This document shows, in pieces, positions 45,504 through 54,346 of a stretch of DNA of 64,000 nucleotides. The notes under the pieces are model-generated. The model ran no database searches, was not told the origin of the DNA, and saw only the letters and a program-made list of their open reading frames with translations. The stretch is from Flavobacteriia bacterium. Its GTDB lineage: Bacteria > Bacteroidota > Bacteroidia > Flavobacteriales > Flavobacteriaceae. The position numbers and the translations under genes are program-made. The stretch covers positions 1 to 64,000 of the forward strand of contig RDYL01000002.1 of NCBI GenBank assembly GCA_004293165.1. The letters are read 5' to 3'. How positions within the stretch are numbered: the first letter of the stretch is position 1; every line of letters starts with the position of its first letter.

Positions 45504-46229
45504 ATGCTTAGTAAAAACCAAATTAAGTTAATTACAAGCTTACAACAAAAAAAATATAGAAAACAAGAACAACTTTTCTTTGCCGAAGGTATAAAGGTAG
45601 TTCAAGAATTGTTACATTCTAACTTTGAATTGCAAGAATTGTTTACCACTAAACAAGATTTTTTGTCGGTTTCAAAAGACAAACTCCATGCCATTTCTGA
45701 GGCTGAATTAAAAAAAATTAGTGCGTTAGCTACTTCAAATTCATGTTTGGCTGTTTTTAAAATTCCAAAGGCTAAAGAAATGAAAGAAAGTGGCTTAATT
45801 TTGGCTTTAGATGATGTTAGAGATCCTGGAAATTTAGGCACCATTATACGTTTGTGTGATTGGTTTGGGATTGAAACGTTATTTTGCTCAGAAGAAACGG
45901 TTGATATTTATAATCCGAAAGTAGTGCAGGCTACTATGGGTTCTATCAGTAGAGTTAATGTTGTTTATGGAGATTTAGAAAACTTTCTAGTAAAAACCAA
46001 ATTAACTGTATTTGGGACTTTTATGGATGGAAAAAATATTTACCAAGAATCACTTCCAAACGATGGTATTATTGTTATGGGAAATGAAGCAAATGGAATT
46101 TCTGAAGCAGTTGAAAAGTTAGTAACTGATCGAATAGCAATTCCTAGATTTGGTGATTTACAAATTACAGAAAGTTTAAATGTTGCAACTGCAACCGCTA
46201 TTATTTTGAGCGAATTTAAACGAAACTAA
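45504..46229 (+). CDS. TrmH/SpoU-family RNA 2'-O-methyltransferase
   Basis: The 241-residue protein has the SPOUT knot motifs DPGNLGTIIRLCDWFG, VMGNEANGISEAV and LNVATATAIILSEF. An N-terminal substrate-binding region precedes them. Which ribose of rRNA or tRNA it methylates is not predictable. It is divergent from tamL and converges on porT, 5 nt apart. Confidence 0.92.
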   Translation: MLSKNQIKLITSLQQKKYRKQEQLFFAEGIKVVQELLHSNFELQELFTTKQDFLSVSKDKLHAISEAELKKISALATSNSCLAVFKIPKAKEMKESGLILALDDVRDPGNLGTIIRLCDWFGIETLFCSEETVDIYNPKVVQATMGSISRVNVVYGDLENFLVKTKLTVFGTFMDGKNIYQESLPNDGIIVMGNEANGISEAVEKLVTDRIAIPRFGDLQITESLNVATATAIILSEFKRN

Positions 46230-46234
46230 GTATA

Positions 46235-46927
46235 TTAGTGAAACGAAAAATTTATAAAAAATCCTCTTGTTTTCATTTCCTGAATATTTCCTGTCCATTG
46301 ACTATTAGGGTCATTGTCACGAATTAATTCATCATTCATACTAAACACACCTCGAATTGAAGGTGAAAAAATAAAATATTCAAGATATAAATCGATACCA
46401 AATCCTACTTCATAAAAATTAGTCCATTTGGTTGTTCTAAAACGATTATTAAGATTGTCATCAGGTGAATCTGAATTACTACCTAAATTTAAGGCTGTTG
46501 AAACACCTCCTAATAAGTAAGGTCTAACATTTCCAGTTCGTAAAGCCGAATATTTTAAAAGGACCGGAAAGAAAATATAGGTAGACTTCACTTCTCTTAA
46601 ACGATCGCCAGAGTCAATAATATTTGGATAAATAAAATTTCGTTGGGTTACATATAATCCAGGCTCAAACCGTAAATCAAAATATTCTACTAATCTTAGA
46701 TTTCCAATTAAACCTACATTAAAACCAGTTGTTGTACCAACTTCAATATCCTCGGTAACCGTTTTATAATCAAATTTAAAGTCTAAATTATTGAACCCCA
46801 GGTAATATCCCCAATGCACGCGTTGTTTGTTCCAATTTTCTTTGTTGATAATTGGGTTTTTACTAAACATTCCTTCTTGAGCAAAAAGAAGTGGTGTGAA
46901 AAGTAATAAAAATAAAAACTTCTTCAT
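46235..46927 (-). CDS. porT: PorT, type IX secretion outer-membrane protein
   Basis: The 230-residue protein has a signal peptide (MKKFLFLLLFTPLLFAQ) and an eight-stranded-barrel pattern (YYLGFNNLDFKF, VGLIGNLRLVEYFDLRFEPGL and so on, read in parts). Together with its place directly after menG, 1 nt away, this fits PorT of the T9SS, which is typically encoded beside the menaquinone methyltransferase. It supports export of cargo such as the protein at 48527-49321. Confidence 0.85.
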   Translation of the reverse strand: MKKFLFLLLFTPLLFAQEGMFSKNPIINKENWNKQRVHWGYYLGFNNLDFKFDYKTVTEDIEVGTTTGFNVGLIGNLRLVEYFDLRFEPGLYVTQRNFIYPNIIDSGDRLREVKSTYIFFPVLLKYSALRTGNVRPYLLGGVSTALNLGSNSDSPDDNLNNRFRTTKWTNFYEVGFGIDLYLEYFIFSPSIRGVFSMNDELIRDNDPNSQWTGNIQEMKTRGFFINFSFH

Positions 46928-46928
46928 A

Positions 46929-47660
46929 TTATTTTTTAGATGCTTGGTAAATTGTAGCTACTCCAAATGTTTGAGGTAGATGTTTTACATCTATAAACCC
47001 AATTTTTCTTAAAATATTGTTTAATACTTCTCCAAAAGGAAATTCATTTGCTGAATTTGACAAGTAAGTGTAAGCAGATTGATCTTTTGAAAACAATTTT
47101 CCTACTAAAGGAAGAATTACTTTTGAATGAAAAGCATACCCTTGCTTAAATGGAAACTGAGTTGGTACAGACGTTTCTAAAATAATAAATTGTCCGCCAG
47201 GCTTTAATGTTCTTAAAATTTCCATCAAACCTTTTTCAAGATTTTCAAAATTACGCACACCATAAGCAACCGTAATTACATCAAAATAATTATCTGGATA
47301 AGGAATGTTTTCACCATCGCCCAAAACCATTTGTATTTTTGAAGTTAATTTTTGTGCTTCAATTTTTTTCTTCCCAACATCTAACATGCCTTGCGAAATG
47401 TCTAAACCTATAATTTCTTCGGCTGTAGTGCTAGCAAATAAAATAGCCAAATCGCCCGTACCCGTTGCAATATCTAAAATTGATTTAGGTTGTTTTGTCG
47501 CTACCATTTTTAAGATTTTTTGCTTCCATTTTGCATCGGTTCCAAAAGAAATTACGCGATTTAATCCGTCGTAATTACCCGAAATGGTATCAAACATTTG
47601 AGCAACTTGTTCTTTTTTGCCTAAATCTGAATCTTTGTATGGTTTTATAATTTTGGACAT
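46929..47660 (-). CDS. menG: Demethylmenaquinone methyltransferase
   Basis: MenG (UbiE family) carries out the last step of menaquinone synthesis. The protein has FDTISGNYDGLNRVIS, ILDIATGTGDLAI (SAM motif I) and VAYGVRNFENLEKGLMEI, and ends near KHLPQTFGVATIYQASK. I choose ATG 47660 (243 aa) since the box TACTTTTG at 47686-47679 is downstream of the ATG at 47732, and MSKIIKPYKDSDL is the typical N-terminus. porT follows after 1 nt. Confidence 0.92.
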   Translation of the reverse strand: MSKIIKPYKDSDLGKKEQVAQMFDTISGNYDGLNRVISFGTDAKWKQKILKMVATKQPKSILDIATGTGDLAILFASTTAEEIIGLDISQGMLDVGKKKIEAQKLTSKIQMVLGDGENIPYPDNYFDVITVAYGVRNFENLEKGLMEILRTLKPGGQFIILETSVPTQFPFKQGYAFHSKVILPLVGKLFSKDQSAYTYLSNSANEFPFGEVLNNILRKIGFIDVKHLPQTFGVATIYQASKK

Positions 47661-47678
47661 TTTCTTGTTTTTGGATAA

Positions 47679-47686
47679 CAAAAGTA
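47679..47686 (-). promoter_or_regulatory. -7 promoter box of menG-porT
   Basis: TACTTTTG on the minus strand, 18 nt before the chosen menG start. Confidence 0.55.
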
Positions 47687-47759
47687 CTGATAAAAAATCA
47701 AATACAATTGCAAAATATAATTTCAAGTTCAAAAATCAAATGGAAGAAATGTTTTTAGG

Positions 47760-47880
47760 AACACAGATTTATGAAATTTAAAAAAATCTGTTTTAGTTAC
47801 ACAAAGTATCTCAAAATTTTACACGAAGTTTCACAAAGAAATTATAAAAAAATCAGTGGAAATCCGTAAAACCAGTGTTA
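47760..47880. repeat. Remnants of dispersed CACAGATT/GGAAATCCGT repeats
   Basis: AACACAGATTTATGAAATTT, TTTCACAAAG and CAGTGGAAATCCGTAAAACC are pieces of dispersed repeats like those at 1386 and 37098. The 236-bp spacer holds no gene. Confidence 0.4.
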
Positions 47881-47896
47881 TCAGTACTCTAAAAAA

Positions 47897-48382
47897 CTAT
47901 TTTCTAACGTACGTCAAAAAAGTAAAATCGTAATCGTGTTTTTCGTCTTTAGTATGGTATTCCTCGAAAACTAATTCCCATTTGTCAGTATCAATCACTG
48001 GAAAAAAAGTATCGGCTTCAATGGTAGTATGCACACGCGTTAAGTCGATTTTATCGGAAATTTCGATGGATTGATTGTAGATTTCGCCTCCACCAATGAT
48101 GAAAACTTCTTCCTCTTTTGGACAAAAAGCAATTGCTTGTTGTAAACTACTCGCTACCAAACAACCTTCTGGCACATCATAGTTTTTTTGTCGAGTAATG
48201 ACAATATGAGTTCTATTAGGTAACGGTTTCGGAAAGCTTTCAAAAGTTTTTCTACCCATCACAATATAATGACCTGAAGTTAAACTTTTAAAGCGCTTGA
48301 AATCATCTGGCAAATGCCAAACCAATTGATTGTCTTTTCCTAAAGCATTGTTTTCGGATGCGGCTGCGATTATGGTGAGCAT
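47897..48382 (-). CDS. folA: Dihydrofolate reductase
   Basis: The 161-residue enzyme reduces dihydrofolate. It has IIAAASENNALGKDNQLVWHLPDDFKRFK (in parts, with the active-site Asp), VMGRKTFESFPKPLPNR and EEVFIIGGGEIY. thyA, which makes dihydrofolate from methylenetetrahydrofolate, is 1 kb upstream on the same strand, with one unrelated-looking gene between. Confidence 0.95.
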   Translation of the reverse strand: MLTIIAAASENNALGKDNQLVWHLPDDFKRFKSLTSGHYIVMGRKTFESFPKPLPNRTHIVITRQKNYDVPEGCLVASSLQQAIAFCPKEEEVFIIGGGEIYNQSIEISDKIDLTRVHTTIEADTFFPVIDTDKWELVFEEYHTKDEKHDYDFTFLTYVRK

Positions 48383-48526
48383 ATGTCTAAATTTTTATAG
48401 CCAATATAAGAAATTTAAATTTAAAATAATTAAAATATTTTTGTTATCTAATTATTTAATTGCGCTGATTTATAGGGGTTACCTTCAATGCTTGTCATAG
48501 CATTTAATGCTCAGTAAATTTTATTG

Positions 48527-49321
48527 TTAGTCTGAAATTAGTAGCTTATCTACTTCTATGATTTTGTTTTCTTCAGTTAGACTAATGATATAAAGTCCTC
48601 TTTGAAGATGCCCCTTTGAAATAGTAAAAGTCTGCCCAAAAATATTATTTATTTGCTTTACTATTTGTCCGATTGAGTTATAAATCGTCAAAGTTGCATT
48701 TTTAAGATCGACATTTGTTTGTATAGTTGTCGAGTAAATCATAGGGTTGGGAAATATTGAAAAAATACTTTTATTTGAATTTTCATTAATATTTAAGTTT
48801 CCTTGTCCTGACAGAATGCAAGTATTTGGAGTGCTTTCGTAAGCATAATCTTTTATGGTAAAAGATGAGGATGTTGCTTGTAAATCTATACGCGCCCAGC
48901 CGAAGTAAGTGTTTGTTTCTTCAATTAATTTCAGTGCTAAATATTTATCTGTTTCTCCAGCCCAGTAACCCTGGTTTGCCCCCAAAGCCATTATGCCAGG
49001 CGTATTAGAATCATACCATGTTGCTAATGACACACAAATAGTATTTGATGTTGCTAATGCCCAAGGTAAATATGTACCGTCAACAAAATTTCCTGAATAA
49101 GCATTGTTATTTTGAGGATAACAAACAATTCCAACTATACCTGCACTTTCGACATGTTGAATTATGAAATCAACTACTGTGTCATTATTCAAATCCAAAG
49201 AATATGTAGCATTTGGAGTTGTGTCAGGTATGTCAGTATATATAATTTGCGAGTATAATCTAATATTATTAAAAAACAATATTAATATGCAGTGTATGAA
49301 ACTTTTTTTATTCAAAAACAT
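48527..49321 (-). CDS. Secreted protein with type IX sorting domain
   Basis: The 264-residue protein has an N-terminal signal (FIHCILILFFNNIRLYSQ). Its C-terminal 80 residues are a type A T9SS sorting domain: FSIFPNPMIYSTTIQ, ATLTIYNSIGQIVKQ and LQRGLYIISLTEENKI. The middle, about 150 residues with SLDLNNDTVVDFIIQ and an internal TWYDSNTPGIMALGANQGYW, is not recognised. DLNNDTVVDF resembles a calcium-binding-type repeat. It sits between thyA and folA and seems unrelated to folate metabolism. Base composition looks similar to its neighbours. Confidence 0.88.
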   Translation of the reverse strand: MFLNKKSFIHCILILFFNNIRLYSQIIYTDIPDTTPNATYSLDLNNDTVVDFIIQHVESAGIVGIVCYPQNNNAYSGNFVDGTYLPWALATSNTICVSLATWYDSNTPGIMALGANQGYWAGETDKYLALKLIEETNTYFGWARIDLQATSSSFTIKDYAYESTPNTCILSGQGNLNINENSNKSIFSIFPNPMIYSTTIQTNVDLKNATLTIYNSIGQIVKQINNIFGQTFTISKGHLQRGLYIISLTEENKIIEVDKLLISD

Positions 49322-49394
49322 TGTTTTTTCATTTATATGCTTTCGTGATTAATTACCTGCCGGATTACTTTTAATACTAAATTGTTATCTTTTC

Positions 49395-50219
49395 TTACAC
49401 CGCCACAGCACCTTTAATGTGAGGATGCGGGTCATACCCTTCTAACGTAAAATCTTCAAACTTGAAATCGAAAATATTTTTAATTTCGGGGTTTAATTTC
49501 ATGGTTGGTAATGGTCTGCATTCGCGAGATAGTTGTAACTCTAATTGCTCCATGTGGTTGTTATAAATATGCGCATCACCAAAAGTGTGGATGAATTCGC
49601 CTACTTGTAAATCGCAAACTTGAGCAATCATCATCGTAAACAATGCATATGAGGCAATATTAAATGGAACGCCTAAGAAAATATCAGCACTGCGTTGGTA
49701 CAACTGGCAACTTAATTTTCCATCGGCAACATAAAATTGAAAAAACGCATGACATGGAGGCAAAGCGGCTTTTCCATTAGCAACATTTTCTGCAAACGAA
49801 ACCGAAGTATCTGGTAAAACACTAGGATTCCAAGCGGAAACTAACATTCTTCTGCTGTTTGGATTGGTTTTTAGCGTTTCGATTAATTCGGTAATTTGGT
49901 CAATTTCTTCGCTGTTCCAATTGCGCCATTGGTGTCCGTAAACCGGACCTAAATCGCCCTTTTCATCTGCCCATTCGTCCCAAATTTTCACACCGTTTTC
50001 TTGTAAATATTTGATGTTTGTATCACCATTTAAAAACCACAACAATTCGTAAATAATCGATTTTAAGTGTAATTTTTTAGTGGTTACCATAGGGAAACCC
50101 TCGCTTAAATCAAAACGCATTTGGTAACCAAAAACACTCAATGTTCCAGTTCCCGTTCGGTCGCCTTTTTGGTTACCGTTGTCTAATACGTGTTTTACTA
50201 AATCGTGATATTGTTGCAT
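49395..50219 (-). CDS. thyA: Thymidylate synthase
   Basis: ThyA makes dTMP. The 274-residue protein has [24 protein letters not shown] (in parts), [21 protein letters not shown], the catalytic Cys in [28 protein letters not shown] and HIYNNHMEQ. Length is normal. It stands upstream of a T9SS cargo gene and folA. Confidence 0.97.
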   Translation of the reverse strand: MQQYHDLVKHVLDNGNQKGDRTGTGTLSVFGYQMRFDLSEGFPMVTTKKLHLKSIIYELLWFLNGDTNIKYLQENGVKIWDEWADEKGDLGPVYGHQWRNWNSEEIDQITELIETLKTNPNSRRMLVSAWNPSVLPDTSVSFAENVANGKAALPPCHAFFQFYVADGKLSCQLYQRSADIFLGVPFNIASYALFTMMIAQVCDLQVGEFIHTFGDAHIYNNHMEQLELQLSRECRPLPTMKLNPEIKNIFDFKFEDFTLEGYDPHPHIKGAVAV

Positions 50220-50252
50220 GTTATTTTAGTTCAAACCTGATAGGTTTCTAAT

Positions 50253-51512
50253 TTAATGATTAAAAGCTTCTACTTCCTTTGGATTATGTTTGTGTTTGAA
50301 TAAAACCGCAAATGCGATTGTGATAACAGCAGCATAAGCAGCAAATGTTAACCAGATGTTGTGCCAATCTTTTTCTCCTGTTGCAGCATCAGTAAAATAC
50401 AGGCTGATGATTTGTCCACTGACTACACTTCCTAAAACCGCACCAAATCCATTCGTCATCATCATGAATAAACCTTGTGCCGAAGAACGTATTTTAGAAT
50501 CGGTTGAGGTTTCTACGAATAACGAACCTGAAATATTGAAGAAATCAAATGCCATTCCGTAAACAATACAAGATAAAATAATCATCCATAAACCATTACC
50601 AGGATTTCCATAAGCGAATAATCCAAAACGCAATACCCAGGCAATCATACTAAATAACATTACTTGTTTGATTCCAAAACGTCTTAAGAAAAACGGTATT
50701 GCTAAAATGAATAAGGTTTCTGATATTTGAGAAATCGACATAATTAAAGTCGAATATTTTACTACCAATGAATCGGCATAAATAGGATTGTGTTTAAAAT
50801 CATCTAAAAACACATCACCATAAGCGTTCGTCAATTGTAAAGCCGCTCCCAAAAACATACTGAACACAAAAAACAAGGCTAATTTGTAATCAGCAAATAA
50901 TTTAAAAGAGCTTAAACCAATAAGTTCTACAAAAGATTTGTTTTCAGTTGTGTTGCCTTCAGGTTTGCATTTTGGTAATGTAAAGGAATATAATCCTAAG
51001 AAAATTGCAGCAATTGCAGCAATATAAAATTGATTTTCAGAAGCTTTGTTTCCAGTTAAGTTGGTAATCCACATGGCTACAATGAATCCAATGGTTCCCC
51101 AAACGCGAATAGGTGGAAAATCTTTTACCACATCTAAACCTCCTTTTTTCAAAGCGTTGTAAGCAACGGAATTAGAAAGGGCAATCGTTGGCATGTAAAA
51201 AATCATGGCTACTAAAATCACCCAAAAGAAATCCGATGGGTTACTAACTTGAGGTACATAAAGAAGGGTTAATCCTCCTAAAATATGGAGTACACCGTAT
51301 AATTTTTCTGCGTTTATCCAGCGGTCGGCAACAATTCCACAAAGAGTGGGCATAAAAATCGAAGCAATTCCCATGGTTGAGAAAATAGCACCAAATTGTG
51401 CACCATCCCAATTTTTAGTTCCAAACCAATAATTAGCTACTGTGATAAGCCAAGCTCCCCAAACGAAGAACTGGAAAAAGTTCATTATTGTTAATCTGAA
51501 TTTTACATTCAT
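50253..51512 (-). CDS. Nucleoside:H+ symporter (NupG family, MFS)
   Basis: The 419-residue membrane protein has 12 predicted helices and the NupG-type beginning LTIMNFFQFFVWGAWLITVANYWF. GTIGFIVAMW and a long loop before helix 7 (KPEGNTTENKS) fit the nucleoside-symporter family. It lies beside thyA, which suits nucleoside salvage, and 18 nt downstream of the bifunctional nuclease gene. Confidence 0.88.
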   Translation of the reverse strand: MNVKFRLTIMNFFQFFVWGAWLITVANYWFGTKNWDGAQFGAIFSTMGIASIFMPTLCGIVADRWINAEKLYGVLHILGGLTLLYVPQVSNPSDFFWVILVAMIFYMPTIALSNSVAYNALKKGGLDVVKDFPPIRVWGTIGFIVAMWITNLTGNKASENQFYIAAIAAIFLGLYSFTLPKCKPEGNTTENKSFVELIGLSSFKLFADYKLALFFVFSMFLGAALQLTNAYGDVFLDDFKHNPIYADSLVVKYSTLIMSISQISETLFILAIPFFLRRFGIKQVMLFSMIAWVLRFGLFAYGNPGNGLWMIILSCIVYGMAFDFFNISGSLFVETSTDSKIRSSAQGLFMMMTNGFGAVLGSVVSGQIISLYFTDAATGEKDWHNIWLTFAAYAAVITIAFAVLFKHKHNPKEVEAFNH

Positions 51513-51530
51513 ATTATTATTTTTAAAGTT

Positions 51531-52160
51531 TTAAGATTCTTTTTTTGAGATTTCATCTCTGATTTTTGCTGCTTTTTCGTAATCTTCGTTTTGAACTGCT
51601 TGTTCAAGTTTGTCGTACAATTCTTTTAAAGAAAAACCAGAATAGTTATCAGAAGAAACGGAAACATCTTCTTCTATGCCAAATGTTTCTGGTGTAGATA
51701 GAATGTCTTGGTTATCTTCGTTTTGTCCTTCATTTTCTGATGGGTTTATACTTAGGTAAATTCCTGCTTTATCTAAAATGTTTTTGTAAGTAAAAATAGG
51801 AGCACTAAAGCGAAGTGCGAGTGCTATAGCATCAGAAGTTCTTGCGTCGATGATTTCTTCAATTTTATCTCTCTCGCAAATAATACTAGAGTAGAAAACA
51901 CCATCCACTAACTTATGGATAATAACTTGTTTGACCACAATGTCAAAACGATCGGCAAAACTTTTAAATAAGTCGTGAGTTAATGGTCTTGGGGGTTTAA
52001 TTTCTTTTTCTAAAGCAATAGCAATTGATTGAGCTTCAAAAGCACCAATTACAATAGGTAGTTTTCGATCACCTTCTACTTCATTTAAGATTAAGGCATA
52101 AGCTCCGTTTTGGGTTTGACTGTAGGAAATGCCTTTTATAGTTAATTTTACTAAACTCAT
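51531..52160 (-). CDS. Bifunctional nuclease-family protein with UVR motif
   Basis: The N-terminal 130 residues are a DUF151 (BFN) domain: YALILNEVEGDRKLPIVIG, AIALEKEIKPPRPLTHDL and ARTSDAIALALRF. The C-terminal part, LKELYDKLEQAVQNEDYEKAAKIRDEI in parts, is a UvrB/UvrC (UVR) motif at about residues 172-206. DUF151 proteins have been reported as DNase/RNase in plants and are widespread in bacteria; the role here is not known. It probably forms an operon with the nucleoside transporter. Confidence 0.9.
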   Translation of the reverse strand: MSLVKLTIKGISYSQTQNGAYALILNEVEGDRKLPIVIGAFEAQSIAIALEKEIKPPRPLTHDLFKSFADRFDIVVKQVIIHKLVDGVFYSSIICERDKIEEIIDARTSDAIALALRFSAPIFTYKNILDKAGIYLSINPSENEGQNEDNQDILSTPETFGIEEDVSVSSDNYSGFSLKELYDKLEQAVQNEDYEKAAKIRDEISKKES

Positions 52161-52270
52161 TTTGAATTGTTAATTATCATTCTTCATTCTTAAACTTTTC
52201 ATTGCCAAGTAAAATTTGTACAAAACAAAGCGCAAAAGTTTGAAAATCATTTGCTCCAAAAATAAAAAAA

Positions 52271-52296
52271 AGAGCTATCTAAACAAAGATAACTCT
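52271..52296 (-). terminator. Terminator of etfBA
   Basis: AGAG-C-TATCT, loop AAACAA, AGATA-A-CTCT forms a stem with one mismatch, followed on the minus strand by a run of T. Confidence 0.7.
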
Positions 52297-52333
52297 AATT
52301 TTAATTTAATATATTTTTTAAACAACTAATTTC

Positions 52334-53302
52334 TTACGAGTTACTTGCTTTAAATGCTTTTAATTTTTCAATTAATTGCGGCACTACTGTGAAAGCATCG
52401 CCTACAACACCATAATCAGCAACTTTGAAGAAAGGCGCTTCTGGGTCTGTATTGATAACCACTTTTACTTTTGATGAGTTAATACCTGCAATGTGTTGAA
52501 TTGCTCCAGAAATACCAACAGCAATATACAAGTTTGAAGCTACTGGTTTTCCAGTTTGTCCCACGTGCTCACTGTGAGGTCTCCATCCGATATCAGAAAC
52601 AGGTTTAGAACATGCCGTTGCGGCACCTAAAACTGAAGCTAATTCTTCAATCATTCCCCAATTTTCTGGACCTTTCATTCCACGACCAGCAGAAACAACG
52701 ATTTCAGCATCTGCAATCGTTACTTTTCCTGAAACTTTTTCTACGTTTTCTACTTTAATTCCGAAATCCGCATCGTTTAATGATGGCGCGAAGTTTTCTT
52801 CCGTTAATGAAGAAGCGTTTTCTACTAAACCAAACGAGTTTTTAGCAATTCCTAACACTTTTACAGGTGTTGAAATTTCAGTAACGTTAAAAGCTTTGTT
52901 AGAGAATACAGTTCTTTTTACTTGGAACGGCGAAGTGCTTTCCGGTAAAGCTACTACGTTAGATACATATCCTGCTTCTAAAGCTACTGATAAAAGAGGA
53001 GCAATGTATAAACTATCTGTAGATGAAGAAACTAATACGATTTGAGTTCCTTCTTTTTTAGCTGCTTGCGCAATTACATCTGCATACGCTTTAGCACTAA
53101 AATTAGCTAATTTATCGTTTGAAACGTTTAATACTTTGTCAACTCCATAAGTAGCTAAAGCGCTATTATCAGAGTTGTTAATAGTTACAGCTGTTACTGT
53201 GGTTCCCATTGAAGCAGCCACTTTTTTTGCGTAAGAAGCTAATTCGAATGCTACTTTTTTAATTTTTCCTTCTGCTGATTCAGCATATATTAATATCGAC
53301 AT
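52334..53302 (-). CDS. etfA: Electron transfer flavoprotein alpha subunit
   Basis: EtfA binds FAD and carries electrons from acyl-CoA and other dehydrogenases. The C-terminal FAD region is typical: SAGRGMKGPENW, GATACSKPVSDIGWRPHSEHVGQTGKPV (in parts), YIAVGISGAIQHIAGI and INTDPEAPFFKVADYG. 322 aa. The partner gene etfB is 25 nt upstream. Confidence 0.96.
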   Translation of the reverse strand: MSILIYAESAEGKIKKVAFELASYAKKVAASMGTTVTAVTINNSDNSALATYGVDKVLNVSNDKLANFSAKAYADVIAQAAKKEGTQIVLVSSSTDSLYIAPLLSVALEAGYVSNVVALPESTSPFQVKRTVFSNKAFNVTEISTPVKVLGIAKNSFGLVENASSLTEENFAPSLNDADFGIKVENVEKVSGKVTIADAEIVVSAGRGMKGPENWGMIEELASVLGAATACSKPVSDIGWRPHSEHVGQTGKPVASNLYIAVGISGAIQHIAGINSSKVKVVINTDPEAPFFKVADYGVVGDAFTVVPQLIEKLKAFKASNS

Positions 53303-53327
53303 GATTCTTTAATTTAATGATTTGAAA

Positions 53328-54074
53328 TTAGATAACTTTCGCTTCGTTGTGTAACAAACTGATTAATTCATCTAGATTATCAGCGCTTACTAATTTAACT
53401 GCTGATTTAGCAGCTGGTTTTTCAAATTTAACTGCTTTAGTTGCTGATGCGTCTCCTGTTGGTTCTACTAAAGTTAAGGCTTTAGTTCTTGCCATCATGA
53501 TACCTCTCATGTTTGGAATACGTAAATCTTTTTCTTCAACTAAACCTTTTTGACCACCAATGATTAATGGTAAGCTTGCAGAAACTGTTTCTTTACCACC
53601 GTCAATTTCTCTAGTTACTTTTGCTTCGTTTCCGTTTACATCGATTCCTACACAAGCGTTTACGAAATTGTAACCTAATAATCCAGCTACCATTCCTGGT
53701 ACCATACCGCCATTATAATCTAATGATTCTTTTCCAGCAATTACTAAATCATAACCTCCGTTTTTAACTACTTCAGCTAATTGTTTGGCAACAAACATAC
53801 CGTCTGTTGGATTTGCATTAATACGAATTGCTTCGTCAGCGCCAATTGCTAATGCTTTTCTTAATGTAGCTTCAGCGTCAGCGCCACCAACATTTACAAC
53901 TGTAATTGTTGCTCCTTGTTGTTCCTTAAACCATACGGCTCTTGTTAAACCAAATTCGTCATTAGGATTAATTACAAATTGAACACCATTAGTATCAAAC
54001 TCGCTGTCACCATTGACAAAATTAATCTTTGAAGTAGTATCAGGTACGTGACTGATGCAAACTAATATTTTCAT
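53328..54074 (-). CDS. etfB: Electron transfer flavoprotein beta subunit
   Basis: The 248-residue AMP-binding partner of EtfA has KILVCISHVPDTTSKI, INPNDEFGLTRAV, DLVIAGKESLDYNGGMVP and EIDGGKETV followed by SLPLIIGGQKGL. It precedes etfA by 25 nt as an operon. Confidence 0.96.
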   Translation of the reverse strand: MKILVCISHVPDTTSKINFVNGDSEFDTNGVQFVINPNDEFGLTRAVWFKEQQGATITVVNVGGADAEATLRKALAIGADEAIRINANPTDGMFVAKQLAEVVKNGGYDLVIAGKESLDYNGGMVPGMVAGLLGYNFVNACVGIDVNGNEAKVTREIDGGKETVSASLPLIIGGQKGLVEEKDLRIPNMRGIMMARTKALTLVEPTGDASATKAVKFEKPAAKSAVKLVSADNLDELISLLHNEAKVI

Positions 54075-54107
54075 TTTTATGTATTTTGTTAGTGAATATT
54101 TTCAGTT

Positions 54108-54116
54108 CCAAAAATA
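54108..54116 (-). promoter_or_regulatory. -7 promoter box of etfBA
   Basis: TATTTTTGG on the minus strand, 33 nt before the etfB ATG. Confidence 0.5.
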
Positions 54117-54310
54117 CAAATTAATTTCTAAATAAAAACTATGCGCGCATAATAAATATGTATTTCTTAGATAAATTAGCTTTTTTTTGTGAATAGTTTA
54201 ATTGTAAAGTCGTGTTTTGTGGTTTTTTTGAATATATTTAACGCTAAAACGTTTTAGTAGAAAGAAGTGCCATTTTTTTTTTAATCGATTAGTAATAATT
54301 ATATTTTTCT

Positions 54311-54318
54311 TACTTTTG
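54311..54318 (+). promoter_or_regulatory. -7 promoter box of pdhB
   Basis: TACTTTTG, 28 nt before the pdhB ATG. Confidence 0.5.
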
Positions 54319-54346
54319 CCAATCATAATTCAAAGAAATTAATTTC

